From an uncultured Paludibacter sp. (lineage in GTDB: Bacteria > Bacteroidota > Bacteroidia > Bacteroidales > Paludibacteraceae): a DNA stretch of 64,000 nucleotides. Made by a program: the position numbers and the translations under genes. The first letter of the stretch is position 1; every line of letters begins with the position of its first letter. Positions 46,163 to 54,920 of the stretch are shown piece by piece. The stretch spans positions 62,001 through 126,000 of the forward strand of contig CALFXE010000234.1 of the NCBI GenBank assembly GCA_937927845.1. Reading direction: 5' to 3'. The notes beneath the pieces were generated by a model. It was not told the origin of the DNA. It did not search any database and saw only the letters and a list, made by a program, of their open reading frames with translations.

Positions 46163-46267
46163 GACGCCCCAACACGTGTGTCGGGGCGAACATGCGGTGC
46201 CACTACGCCGAAGCGGAGAGGCTCCTAATTAGACCACAAATATACACAACATTTTAATACAAACAAA
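46163..46267 (-). ncRNA. Minus-strand small RNA candidate behind the alternative toxin
   Basis: Promoter on the minus strand: TTTG (46264-46267), 19 bases, TATATTTG (46237-46244), the same architecture and flanks as at 25585-25615. The RNA would start near 46230 and end around 46160 with a 10-bp stem, CGCCCCAACA (46165-46174) with TGTCGGGGCG (46179-46188), loop CGTG on the plus strand. A second fold holds CCGCTTCGG. No protein is encoded. The sequence differs completely from the RNA behind the resident toxin. Confidence 0.5.
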
Positions 46268-46290
46268 CAAACATTTTTCAAAAATATTAT

Positions 46291-46459
46291 ATGACACCCG
46301 AAGAATTTCAAAGAGTATTAGCTGCTAAAATGGATGAAATAAAGCGTTACCGTGACGAGGATCTACCGCACGTGATTGGTAAGGAAGCTGTTGATCACTT
46401 TCAGGATTCTTTCACTAATGAAGGTTTTATGGATGAAACTGTTGAGCAGTGGAAGGATG
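46291..46459 (+). pseudogene. Truncated gpG-like gene running into a CRISPR repeat
   Basis: The first 56 codons match the resident gpG-like gene (MTPEEFQRVLAAKMDEIKRY) with few changes, then EQWKD replaces EKWPEV just before the repeat starts at 46460. The frame then reads through the repeat and stops at 46492-46494. The cut marks the right boundary of the captured fragment. Confidence 0.85.
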
Positions 46460-46514
46460 GTTGTTCAGAATATCAAAGATACATTTTTTTGTAACCAAAT
46501 CACAACTAAAGTGT

Positions 46515-46766
46515 CTATATAAGAATAAGGCACAATGTTGTTACAACTATAGATATCCACATAAATAAGATGATATAATAACCCACTATGTTGGAGTTGT
46601 ACCAAAATTTATTTTCAAGCAGAAACGAAAACATATTGCCTCGATTGATGCGCTCTAATGCTTTTCTAAAATCAGGCTTTATAACACTGCCTCCGTATGT
46701 GGCAATGCGGATAACGATTACCAACGAAGCTACCAATGCGACACATACTATAATTATTGCAAACAT
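46515..46766 (-). CDS. Small two-helix membrane protein, 83 aa
   Basis: Begins with a membrane helix MFAIIIVCVALVASLVIVI, has a basic middle (KPDFRKALERINRGN) and ends in a second helix (IVGYYIILFMWISIVVTTLC). The stop lies nine bases from the last repeat, so the gene occupies the place expected for the array leader. It may be real, or the region may serve as leader with a fortuitous frame. No family recognised. Confidence 0.5.
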   Translation of the reverse strand: MFAIIIVCVALVASLVIVIRIATYGGSVIKPDFRKALERINRGNMFSFLLENKFWYNSNIVGYYIILFMWISIVVTTLCLILI

Positions 46767-46949
46767 AATGCAAACATAATTAATTTTTATATGCCAAACA
46801 ACTCATCCAATCTTTTGTTGATTGGCTGACTGCACTCAAATCGATGATGCAGATACATTGAGATAATCAATATAAATATGCAGATTTTTCGATGAGTTAG
46901 CAATAATTCTGTAACACTACCCCCTTCAGGTACTATCTCTAAAAAACAA
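46767..46949. other. Intergenic region between small membrane gene and tRNA
   Basis: AT-rich, no gene. CAATCTTTTGTTGATTG at 46809-46825 is a short inverted repeat. Nothing else recognised. Confidence 0.4.
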
Positions 46950-46980
46950 AAATGCAACTAATCATATGTTAGTTGCATTT
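46950..46980 (-). terminator. Terminator of tRNA-Gln
   Basis: AAATGCAACTA (46950-46960) pairs with TAGTTGCATTT (46970-46980); on the minus strand a T-rich run follows (46942-46951). Confidence 0.85.
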
Positions 46981-46985
46981 TGCTG

Positions 46986-47056
46986 TTGTCCCACCAGGAT
47001 TCGAACCTAGACTGACTGAACCAAAACCAGGAGTGCTACCATTACACCATGGGACA
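46986..47056 (-). tRNA. tRNA-Gln (TTG)
   Basis: 71 nt on the minus strand. The acceptor stem TGTCCCA/TGGGACA closes, the D-arm reads GGTGTAATGGTAGCAC, the anticodon loop is TTTTGGT giving anticodon TTG, and the T-arm has GGTTCGAATCC. The CCA end is not encoded. Its terminator follows at 46950-46980. Confidence 0.93.
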
Positions 47057-47126
47057 ATCACTATTGCTTTGAAAAGCGGTGCAAAGATAAAACTTTTTTC
47101 TACATCTACAAACTCTGTTTGTGATT

Positions 47127-48422
47127 TTATTCAGCAATTAATAGAAAATAGTTTTTCTTGCCCTTTTGTGCTAATAAATATTTGCCATTTAATAAGATGG
47201 AATCACTCAATAATTCATCTTGATTTTCAAGTTTCTCTTTATTTAAACTTACTCCTCCCGATTGAACCATCTTTCGCATTTCTCCTTTAGAGGGGAATAC
47301 TGCTGCATTATCCGTCAGTAAATCAATAGCTTTAACTCCTTGTGATAAAATATCTCTTGAAATTTTGAATTGTGGAACACCCTCGAAAACTGAAAGTAAT
47401 GTATCCTCATCTAATTTCTTTAATGCTTCTGATGTGGCGTTTCCAAACAGAATGCCTGATGCTTCTACTGCTGCCTCATAATCCTCTCTTGAATGTACCA
47501 TAACAGTTACTTCTTCTGCTAATCTTTTTTGCAAAATACGCAAATGAGGTGCTTCCGTATGTTCTTTCACCAAACTTTCAACTTCAGTTTTATTTATGGA
47601 TGTGAAAATTTTAATGTATTTTTCAGCATCGGCATCACTTACATTTAACCAAAATTGATAAAATTTATACGGTGATGTATATCTTCTGTCCAACCACACA
47701 TTACCGCTTTCAGTCTTACCAAATTTACCACCATCAGCTTTGGTTATAAGCGGACAAACAAGTGCAAATGCCTCTCCATCAGCCTTTCGGCGAATCAACT
47801 CTGTTCCGGTTGTGATATTACCCCACTGGTCAGATCCACCCATCTGCAACTTACAGTTTTTATTCTGATATAGCCACAAAAAATCATATCCTTGTAAAAG
47901 TTGATACGAAAATTCTGTAAATGACATACCTACACTTGATTCCGAACTCAGACGTTTTTTTACGGAATCCTTTGCCATCATGTAGTTGACCGTTATATGC
48001 TTGCCAATATCACGAATGAAATCCAAAAAAGAATATTCTTTCATCCAATCGTAATTATTCACTAATTCTGCTGCATTGGGAGCATCGCTTTCAAAATCAA
48101 GAAATTTAGCTAATTGTTTTTTAATTGCTTCCTGATTATGACGTAATGTTTTTTCATCTAACAAATTACGCTCTGCCGACTTCATAGATGGATCGCCTAT
48201 CATACCTGTAGCACCACCCACCAAGGCTATGGGCTTATGACCGGCATGCTGAAAATGACGTAACATCATCACACTCACTAAATGACCAATATGCAATGAA
48301 TCGGCAGTCGGATCAATACCAACATACGCCGCTGTCATCTCTTTTGCCAACTGCTCCTCTGTTCCCGGCATCACGGTATGAATCATACCACGCCAGCTTA
48401 ACTCTTCTATAAAACTTATCAT
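47127..48422 (-). CDS. tyrS: Tyrosyl-tRNA synthetase
   Basis: 431 aa. Class I motifs: HIGH in DSLHIGHLVS and KFGKTESGN as the KMSKS loop; LLQGYDFLWLY and GGSDQWGNITTG bind tyrosine. A C-terminal S4-like RNA-binding domain (residues about 365-425, KGEMRKMVQSGGVSLNKEKL) follows. It charges tRNA-Tyr. Complete and of normal length. Confidence 0.97.
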   Translation of the reverse strand: MISFIEELSWRGMIHTVMPGTEEQLAKEMTAAYVGIDPTADSLHIGHLVSVMMLRHFQHAGHKPIALVGGATGMIGDPSMKSAERNLLDEKTLRHNQEAIKKQLAKFLDFESDAPNAAELVNNYDWMKEYSFLDFIRDIGKHITVNYMMAKDSVKKRLSSESSVGMSFTEFSYQLLQGYDFLWLYQNKNCKLQMGGSDQWGNITTGTELIRRKADGEAFALVCPLITKADGGKFGKTESGNVWLDRRYTSPYKFYQFWLNVSDADAEKYIKIFTSINKTEVESLVKEHTEAPHLRILQKRLAEEVTVMVHSREDYEAAVEASGILFGNATSEALKKLDEDTLLSVFEGVPQFKISRDILSQGVKAIDLLTDNAAVFPSKGEMRKMVQSGGVSLNKEKLENQDELLSDSILLNGKYLLAQKGKKNYFLLIAE

Positions 48423-48464
48423 TTGAAATTATATATTTATCTTTTTATTATCAATTTCGTTATT

Positions 48465-48486
48465 GGGCAACCATAAGGGATTGCCC
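48465..48486. repeat. Short palindromic intergenic repeat
   Basis: GGGCAA and TTGCCC enclose CCATAAGGGA, followed by CCTACA. This is the form of scattered REP-like hairpins in Bacteroidetes spacers. Confidence 0.5.
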
Positions 48487-48615
48487 CTACAATATTTCTA
48501 AATTAACACATGAACAGATTTGTCTATGTAAATGGTCTATAGTCAATGGTTAATGATAAATTGTAAATTGTAAATTAACAAATCGTAAATCCTCATTTCA
48601 CATTTGCACATTTGT

Positions 48616-50454
48616 TTAAAACGACTGCATATCAACCAATTTCTTATAATATCCATTTAATGCAATAAGCTCATCGTGTTTACCGCGTTCCACAATCTGC
48701 CCTTCATGCAGCACACAAATCTCATCAGCCTTTTGAATAGTCGACAAACGGTGTGCAACAACCATAGTAGTACGATTCTTCATTAAATTCTCCAATGCTT
48801 TCTGCACCATCTTTTCAGACTCTGTATCCAATGCTGATGTGGCTTCGTCCAAAATTAATATCGGAGGATTTTTGAGAATAGCTCTTGCAATACTGATACG
48901 CTGCCTTTGTCCACCCGACAATTTACTACCTCTGTCTCCAATAGTCGACTCATAGCCATTTTCCGTAGCCATAATAAAATCATGTGCATTTGCAATTTTA
49001 GCTGCTTCTATAACTTGTTCCATAGTGGCATGCTCAACACCAAATGCAATATTATTATAGAAACTGTCATTAAACAAAATGGCTTCCTGGTTTACATTGC
49101 CAATTAGTTTTCTGATGTCCTGAGTTTTTATCTTTTTAATATTTACTCCATCTAACAGTATTTCTCCTTTTTTTACATCATAAAAACGCGGGAGAAGATC
49201 GATTAAGGTAGTCTTACCTGAACCTGATTGTCCCACAAATGCAACGGTTTTACCTTTTGCCACAGTCAGATTGATATTTTGCAGTACCCATTCCGACTGA
49301 TATTTGAAACTCACATCTTTAAATTCAATTTGATTTTGAAAAGCTTTGATTTCAACCGGCTTTTTAGGTTCAGGAATATTATTTTCTGCCTCTAAAATAG
49401 TATCTATCCTGTCTAAAGCAGCCATTCCCTTTCGAATACCATAATATGCTTTTGATAATTCTTTAGCCGGACCGATTATACTGTAAAATATGACTAAGAA
49501 ATAAATAAATTCTGCTGCTCCTATCGTACTGTGATTACCGACTATCATAACACCTCCAAACCATATTAAAATAGCAATTACTACAGTGCCGACGAACTCT
49601 CCTAATGGTGATGCCAGATTATAGCGAGCATAAACACTGTTGAATGTTTTACGAATACGCTCATTAAGTGCAGCAAATCTATTTTCGACTTTTGTCTCTG
49701 CGTTAAAGGCTTTTATTACTCTTAACCCACCAAGAGTTTCATCCATTTGAGACAGCATTGCACCTTGCAGCGATTGAGCTTCTGCTGATTGACGGCGCAA
49801 ATTTCGTCCAATAAGTCCTATCAACCATCCGCTTATAGGAAGTAAAAGCAAAACAAAAAGTGTCATCTGCCAACTCATTATAAACATTACTCCGAGATAA
49901 ATTATAATCATCAGCGGATTTTTAAAAATCATGTCGACTGCATTCAAAATCGACATTTCAACTTCATTGATATCCGATAACATACGCGACATAATATCAC
50001 CTTTCCTTTCTTCAGTGAAATATCCTATAGGAAGTGATACTATTTTGCGATAAAGTTTATTTTTCAAATCTCTTACTATTCCGGTGCGCATAGGTATTGT
50101 AACTCGAACGCCTAAGTATGTAGAACCAGTTTTTAGTGCTGTCAACACTATTAAAAATAATGAAATATAAAGCAATGTTAATTCCGGACCTGAGTTTTGA
50201 ATAAGATGATTCAAATAATATGAGAAGTTATTTTTAAAAGCCTCAACTATATGTGAAAACGAATCAGCCCATGACCATGCCATAAATGCAACTTCTGTTT
50301 TCTTTAATCCAAAGAGAATCTGTAATATAGGAATAAGAGCAGCAAAAGAAAACAAGCTGAATATTGTAGCAAAGAAATTGAAAATCAAGCTCCACACCAC
50401 ATATTTTTTATATGGTGGCAAAAAGCGTTTAAATATGTCGAAAATCTTCCTCAT
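48616..50454 (-). CDS. MsbA-type ABC exporter
   Basis: 612 aa, membrane domain fused to ATPase. Six membrane helices lie in residues 20-320. The ATPase has Walker A GQSGSGKTTL, signature LSGGQRQRISIARAIL, Walker B ILILDEATSALD and the switch His in VVAHRLST. Half-transporters of this kind export lipids such as lipid A core, or peptides; substrate cannot be told from sequence alone. Complete. Confidence 0.93.
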   Translation of the reverse strand: MRKIFDIFKRFLPPYKKYVVWSLIFNFFATIFSLFSFAALIPILQILFGLKKTEVAFMAWSWADSFSHIVEAFKNNFSYYLNHLIQNSGPELTLLYISLFLIVLTALKTGSTYLGVRVTIPMRTGIVRDLKNKLYRKIVSLPIGYFTEERKGDIMSRMLSDINEVEMSILNAVDMIFKNPLMIIIYLGVMFIMSWQMTLFVLLLLPISGWLIGLIGRNLRRQSAEAQSLQGAMLSQMDETLGGLRVIKAFNAETKVENRFAALNERIRKTFNSVYARYNLASPLGEFVGTVVIAILIWFGGVMIVGNHSTIGAAEFIYFLVIFYSIIGPAKELSKAYYGIRKGMAALDRIDTILEAENNIPEPKKPVEIKAFQNQIEFKDVSFKYQSEWVLQNINLTVAKGKTVAFVGQSGSGKTTLIDLLPRFYDVKKGEILLDGVNIKKIKTQDIRKLIGNVNQEAILFNDSFYNNIAFGVEHATMEQVIEAAKIANAHDFIMATENGYESTIGDRGSKLSGGQRQRISIARAILKNPPILILDEATSALDTESEKMVQKALENLMKNRTTMVVAHRLSTIQKADEICVLHEGQIVERGKHDELIALNGYYKKLVDMQSF

Positions 50455-50540
50455 TCCTTATAAACTTTATTCTTTTTTATATTCCCTCACTAATTACCAA
50501 TTACGAATATTTAGTAAAAAACTGATAAAAGTGTATTGGT

Positions 50541-50607
50541 ACGCTGATAACGCGGATGCAAGCAACGCTGATTACAATCCGCGTTTGAAAATCAGCGTTA
50601 TCAGCGT
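50541..50607. repeat. Palindromic repeat element
   Basis: ACGCTGATAACGCGGAT (50541-50557) is repeated inverted at 50591-50607 with one mismatch, and GCGGAT/ATCCGC pair inside. It forms a long hairpin in the spacer between the exporter and purB, like dispersed palindromic repeats of Bacteroidetes. Confidence 0.7.
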
Positions 50608-50659
50608 GCCATTAACTCTTAACTATTTACCAATCACCAATCACTAATCACCATTAACT

Positions 50660-52003
50660 CTAAACTCCCGTATAATTTCTCGGACTAATCTTCTTTAACT
50701 CATTTTTTACAGTTTCCGATACCTTCAATCCATCAATAAATTCTTTAATAGACTGTGCATTAATACCTTCATTAGTTCTTGTTAATGCTTTTAAAGCTTC
50801 ATATGGTTCGGGGTAGCCTTCACGTCTTAAAATAGTTTGAATCCCTTCAGCCACAACAGCCCATGAATTATCAAGATCTTTATAAATTGCCACTTCATTT
50901 AACAGTAATTTATCTAAACCTTTCATCATACTCTGACTTGCTATCAATGCATGTGAAAAAGGTACACCGACATTACGTAAAACCGTACTGTCAGTCAAAT
51001 CACGCTGCAATCTTGAAACAGGTAATTTTGTTGCCATAAACTCAAAAACTGCATTTGCCACGCCAAGATTACCTTCAGCATTTTCGAAATCTATAGGATT
51101 TACCTTATGCGGCATAGCAGACGAACCAACTTCTCCTGCTTTTATCTTTTGTTTGAAATATTCCATTGATACGTATGTCCATATATCTCTACAAAAATCG
51201 ATTAGAATTGTATTTATACGTTTCATTCCATCAAACTGGGCAGCCATATGGTCGTAATTCGATATTTGAGTCGTCCACTGCTCCCTATTCAATCCCAATT
51301 TTTCTGAAACGAAAGTATTACCGAATTTTTTCCAGTCGATAGTAGGATATGCTACGGCATGGGCATTAAAATTACCGGTAGCACCACCAAATTTAGCTGA
51401 ATCAGGAATAGCTTTTAATAAGGTAAGTTGTTGATTCAGGCGATGCACATACACCATTATTTCCTTACCTAATCGAGTTGGAGAAGCTGGCTGACCGTGA
51501 GTTTTTGCCAACATAGAAACATCGCGCCATTCATCAGCTAAATATTCCATCATCCTTACTAACTTATACATCTCAGGATAATAAATTTTCTCCATCGCCT
51601 CACGTATGGATAATGGTATGGCTGTATTATTAATGTCCTGCGAAGTCAGACCAAAGTGAATAAATTCTTTAAATTGCGACAAACCAAAAGCATCAAACTT
51701 TTCTTTAATAAAGTATTCAACTGCTTTAACATCATGGTTTGTAACTTTCTCAATATCTTTAACTCTCTGAGCATCAACCTCTGTAAAATCATGATACACA
51801 GACCTTAATCTTGGAAAACTTTCTAAAGGTACCGATTCTAATTGCTTTAGTGGTATTTCACACAAAGTAATAAAATATTCAATTTCAACTAATACTCTAT
51901 AACGTATTAACGCATATTCCGAAAAATATGGAGCATAAGGATTGGTTTTAGAGCGATATCTTCCATCAACAGGAGATATGGCATTTAGTTCAGAAAGGCT
52001 CAT
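50660..52003 (-). CDS. purB: Adenylosuccinate lyase
   Basis: 447 aa from ATG 52003 (MSLSELNAISPVDGRYRSKT); an upstream in-frame ATG at 52048 adds an atypical leader. The fumarase-superfamily signature GSSAMPHKVNPIDFEN is present, and the general base region TSQDINNT and KTHGQPASPT. It releases fumarate from SAICAR and adenylosuccinate in purine synthesis. Complete. Confidence 0.97.
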   Translation of the reverse strand: MSLSELNAISPVDGRYRSKTNPYAPYFSEYALIRYRVLVEIEYFITLCEIPLKQLESVPLESFPRLRSVYHDFTEVDAQRVKDIEKVTNHDVKAVEYFIKEKFDAFGLSQFKEFIHFGLTSQDINNTAIPLSIREAMEKIYYPEMYKLVRMMEYLADEWRDVSMLAKTHGQPASPTRLGKEIMVYVHRLNQQLTLLKAIPDSAKFGGATGNFNAHAVAYPTIDWKKFGNTFVSEKLGLNREQWTTQISNYDHMAAQFDGMKRINTILIDFCRDIWTYVSMEYFKQKIKAGEVGSSAMPHKVNPIDFENAEGNLGVANAVFEFMATKLPVSRLQRDLTDSTVLRNVGVPFSHALIASQSMMKGLDKLLLNEVAIYKDLDNSWAVVAEGIQTILRREGYPEPYEALKALTRTNEGINAQSIKEFIDGLKVSETVKNELKKISPRNYTGV

Positions 52004-52146
52004 AATGAGATAGTTAGATATATAATTAATAATTTTTTGGAAGTGCAAAGTTAATCAAATCTATTGGAAATAAAAAAGAAATTATTGCAGCTTTGCCATA
52101 TTAAAGCTTTTATATACCTTTGCTAATCATTAAAACATCTTAGAAA

Positions 52147-52815
52147 GTGAAATACGTAAAAATTCATAAAGAGGGCAGACTTATTCTATTATGTCTGATT
52201 TTTATATTGTTTGCTGTAAACATGTTGGTTTATCTGCGATTTCCAAATGTTTTATTAGCGATTACAACTATTATCTCAGGTGGGATAATGGTTTTTTTTA
52301 CTTATTTCTTTCGCAATCCTTCAAGAGTGGTCGAAATTGATGATCCCAGTCTTGTTGTAGCTCCTGCCGATGGTACAATAGTAGTTGTAGAGCCTACTGA
52401 AGAGCTTGAATATTTTGGAGATAAGCGCATTCAAGTCTCAATTTTCATGTCGGTATTCGATGTGCATGCCAACTGGTATCCTATTGCCGGTAAGGTACTT
52501 ATGACAAAACATCACAAAGGTCGACATCTTGCTGCATATCTTCCAAAATCAAGTCACGAAAACGAGCGTTCGACAATTATCATAGAGACTCCCTCAAAAA
52601 CACAAATACTTGTTCGACAAATAGCTGGTGCTTTAGCTCGCAGGATTGTAACTTATGCACATGCCGACAAATCATGTCATCTCAACGAACATCTTGGTTT
52701 TATAAAATTCGGTTCAAGAGTCGATTTATACCTACCATTAGATGCAGAGATTTTTGTCAAAGTAGGAGAAGAAACAACAGGTAACGAAACAATCATTGCA
52801 CGATTAAACGAGTAG
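52147..52815 (+). CDS. psd: Phosphatidylserine decarboxylase proenzyme
   Basis: 222 aa from GTG 52147. Two N-terminal membrane helices (LILLCLIFILFAVNMLVYL and LAITTIISGGIMVFFTYFF), VVAPADGTIVVVEP, FMSVFDVHANWYPIAG and the self-cleavage site FIKFGSRVDLY, where the Ser of GS becomes the pyruvoyl group. Short, archaeal-type form common in Bacteroidetes. It makes phosphatidylethanolamine at the inner membrane. Confidence 0.93.
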   Translation: MKYVKIHKEGRLILLCLIFILFAVNMLVYLRFPNVLLAITTIISGGIMVFFTYFFRNPSRVVEIDDPSLVVAPADGTIVVVEPTEELEYFGDKRIQVSIFMSVFDVHANWYPIAGKVLMTKHHKGRHLAAYLPKSSHENERSTIIIETPSKTQILVRQIAGALARRIVTYAHADKSCHLNEHLGFIKFGSRVDLYLPLDAEIFVKVGEETTGNETIIARLNE

Positions 52816-52836
52816 GGACGTGTCGCGACACGTCCC
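52815..52836. repeat. Perfect 22-bp palindrome after psd
   Basis: GGGACGTGTCGCGACACGTCCC overlaps the last base of the psd stop codon. It may end psd transcription, and its form is that of dispersed REP-like palindromes (followed by CCACA). Confidence 0.75.
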
Positions 52837-52880
52837 CACAAATCCCAACCAATATAAAAATATAGGAATTTAAAAACAAT

Positions 52881-53759
52881 ATGAACAAATACGAAGAATT
52901 ATTCAAAAAATACAACTGCGAAATCAGCGATGCATCAGTTGAAAAGGAAGTTAAGTTGATACTTGACAAACATTTAAAAGAAAACATGAATACTGATGTT
53001 TACAAGCAGTGTTTGAACTTAATTGATCTTACTTCTTTAAACGGCACAGATACGGAAGAACAAATATATGAGATGGTGCAAAAGGTAAATAAATTTCAGG
53101 AATCATATCCTGATTTACCAAATGTTGGTGCTATTTGTGTATATCCTGCTCTTGTTTCAGTTGTTAAGGAAAACTTAACTGAGGATATAGGCATCGCTTC
53201 GGTAGCAGCTGGTTTTCCTTCATCTCAAACTTTCATCGAAGTTAAAATTGCCGAAACATCAATGGCTGTTATGGAAGGTGCAAGCGAAATTGATGTGGTG
53301 ATTTCTATCGGAAAGTTTTTGTCGGAAGAATATGAGACTGTTTATGAGGAACTTGCAGAGATAAAATCAGCATGTCGTGATGCTCACCTTAAAATAATTA
53401 TTGAATCTGGTGATTTGAAGAGTGCATCTAATATTAAGAAGGCGTCTCTATTGTCTATGGCTGCTGGAGCTGATTTCATCAAGACTTCAACAGGCAAAAC
53501 ACCGGTGGCAGCAACACCATTTGCTACATATGTTATGTGTAAAGCTATAAAAGAATGGCACGAACAAACCGGAGAAAAAGTTGGATACAAACCGGCAGGA
53601 GGTATAGTAACAACCGAAGAAGCTGTGGTACACTACACTATCGTAAAAGAAATTCTTGGAAAAGAGTGGCTGAATAATAAGTTATTCAGATTAGGTGCAA
53701 GCAGATTAGCTAACAATCTTTTAAGTTCTATTTTAGGAAAAGAAGAAAAGTATTTTTAA
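52881..53759 (+). CDS. deoC: Deoxyribose-phosphate aldolase
   Basis: 292 aa. The Schiff-base Lys is in ADFIKTSTGKTP and the second Lys in VGYKPAGGI; ASEIDVVISIG carries the Asp. It splits deoxyribose 5-phosphate to acetaldehyde and glyceraldehyde 3-phosphate in nucleoside breakdown. The stop overlaps the convergent prenyl synthase stop by 4 bp. Confidence 0.95.
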   Translation: MNKYEELFKKYNCEISDASVEKEVKLILDKHLKENMNTDVYKQCLNLIDLTSLNGTDTEEQIYEMVQKVNKFQESYPDLPNVGAICVYPALVSVVKENLTEDIGIASVAAGFPSSQTFIEVKIAETSMAVMEGASEIDVVISIGKFLSEEYETVYEELAEIKSACRDAHLKIIIESGDLKSASNIKKASLLSMAAGADFIKTSTGKTPVAATPFATYVMCKAIKEWHEQTGEKVGYKPAGGIVTTEEAVVHYTIVKEILGKEWLNNKLFRLGASRLANNLLSSILGKEEKYF

Positions 53760-54730
53760 TTTTCTCTCGTAACTGCAAATTCAACGCAATCTATTAGAGC
53801 TTTTTTATATTGATTATCTTCAAAGCCATTGAGTTCTTCGATGGCTTTATTTTTAAATTCTTCCATACGTGTTTTTGCATATGCAACTCCCCCGTTTGAT
53901 ATTGCAAAATCCGTGATATACTTGATATTCTCCTCTGAATAATCTTGTTTCTTTAAAATTGACTGAATTGTTTTCTGAGTATCTTTATCTGCATTATTCA
54001 ATGCGTAAATTAAAGGTAAAGTTATTTTCCCATCACGAACATCATTTCCTGTGGGTTTTCCTATTTTTATATCATTGTAATAGTCAAATATATCGTCTTT
54101 TATCTGAAAACAATAGCCAAGATATTCACCATATTTCATTAATCGCTCAATACTGCCTTCATCTGCTCCTGCTGATAAAGCCCCGACCTGTGTACATACT
54201 GCAAACAAAAATGCAGTTTTCTTTTGAATTATACTGAAATATTCATCTTCCGACAAATCGGAATATTTTGTAGTTTTAAGCTGAAGTATCTCTCCATCAG
54301 CTAATTGTTTGCCTATAAACGCAACAGACTTCAACATATTGAGATTGTTGGTTTTGGCAACTTGCGAAAGAGCAACCGACAACATATAATCTCCTGATAA
54401 CACTGCCACCTTATTTCCCCAGCGATCATTAACCGACTGTCTACCACGCCTTTCGTAAGTATCATCAACTACATCATCATGAATTAAACTTGCTGTATGT
54501 AGTAATTCTAAAGCTATAGCTCCGTGGATTGCCGACATATTTACCTCACCTATCAGTTTTGCTGAAATTAACACTAATGTAGGACGAAGTTTTTTACCTG
54601 AGCGTTCTAAAATATAAGAATTAACTCCCTTCAAAATAGGATTATCTGACTCTAAACTCGATATAAGCGTTTTGTCAAATAAATCCAATTCCGTTGCAAC
54701 TAATTCTTTTATGTTATCAATAAGATTCAT
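53756..54730 (-). CDS. Polyprenyl diphosphate synthase
   Basis: 324 aa. Both Asp-rich motifs are present: LIHDDVVDDTYERRGR (FARM) and QIKDDIFDYYND (SARM), with GKKLRPTLVL for substrate binding. The enzyme extends prenyl diphosphates with IPP, likely for the menaquinone side chain (IspB/HepT type). Chain length cannot be read reliably. Confidence 0.93.
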   Translation of the reverse strand: MNLIDNIKELVATELDLFDKTLISSLESDNPILKGVNSYILERSGKKLRPTLVLISAKLIGEVNMSAIHGAIALELLHTASLIHDDVVDDTYERRGRQSVNDRWGNKVAVLSGDYMLSVALSQVAKTNNLNMLKSVAFIGKQLADGEILQLKTTKYSDLSEDEYFSIIQKKTAFLFAVCTQVGALSAGADEGSIERLMKYGEYLGYCFQIKDDIFDYYNDIKIGKPTGNDVRDGKITLPLIYALNNADKDTQKTIQSILKKQDYSEENIKYITDFAISNGGVAYAKTRMEEFKNKAIEELNGFEDNQYKKALIDCVEFAVTREN

Positions 54731-54920
54731 TATATATTTCTTCTTCGGAAGCTACAAAAGTAAGCAATTTTGTTATAAGTGGATAATTTCGGCTTTAAAA
54801 ATGAATTAATTTTAATTACTTTTACAGTCAGAAACAAAAAATCATTATTAAAATCCTGTTTAGAGCTTATAAAGTTAGATATTTAAACAAAATAATCTCA
54901 AAACTGTTCAAATCCACAAA

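Larger units (their letters stand above)
44992..46459 (+). mobile_element. Sister-phage fragment lodged between two CRISPR repeats
   Basis: The piece begins at the last base of one repeat and ends at the first of the next, with no partial repeat. 44992-45494 is identical to prophage 24399-24901; a few changes follow, then 45584-46236 is unrelated (different toxin tip and RNA), and 46245-46436 again matches prophage 25593-25784 closely. It therefore comes from a closely related phage, not from the resident copy. It may be an aberrantly long spacer, or the product of recombination between phage DNA and two phage-derived spacers. Confidence 0.92.
42333..46506 (-). CRISPR. Type II-C CRISPR array, 36 repeats, one giant unit
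   Basis: 36 identical 47-bp repeats (plus strand starts GTTGTTCAGAATATC, ends CCAAATCACAAC). 34 spacers are 29 or 30 bp; the last interval (44992-46459) is 1,468 bp of phage DNA. Read on the minus strand each repeat starts GTTGTGATTTGG and carries TATCTTTG, a Bacteroidetes -7 box, so each crRNA may have its own promoter, as in Neisseria II-C arrays. Four spacers match the resident prophage (42457, 44453, 44607, 44684), and their protospacers share NNRCNCA 3' of the minus-strand crRNA sequence, which supports this orientation. The leader end would then be on the right, next to the giant unit. Confidence 0.98.

Noticed and set aside
46515..46766. Treating the small membrane gene as part of the captured phage fragment
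   Set aside because: It lies beyond the last complete repeat and has no counterpart in the resident prophage.
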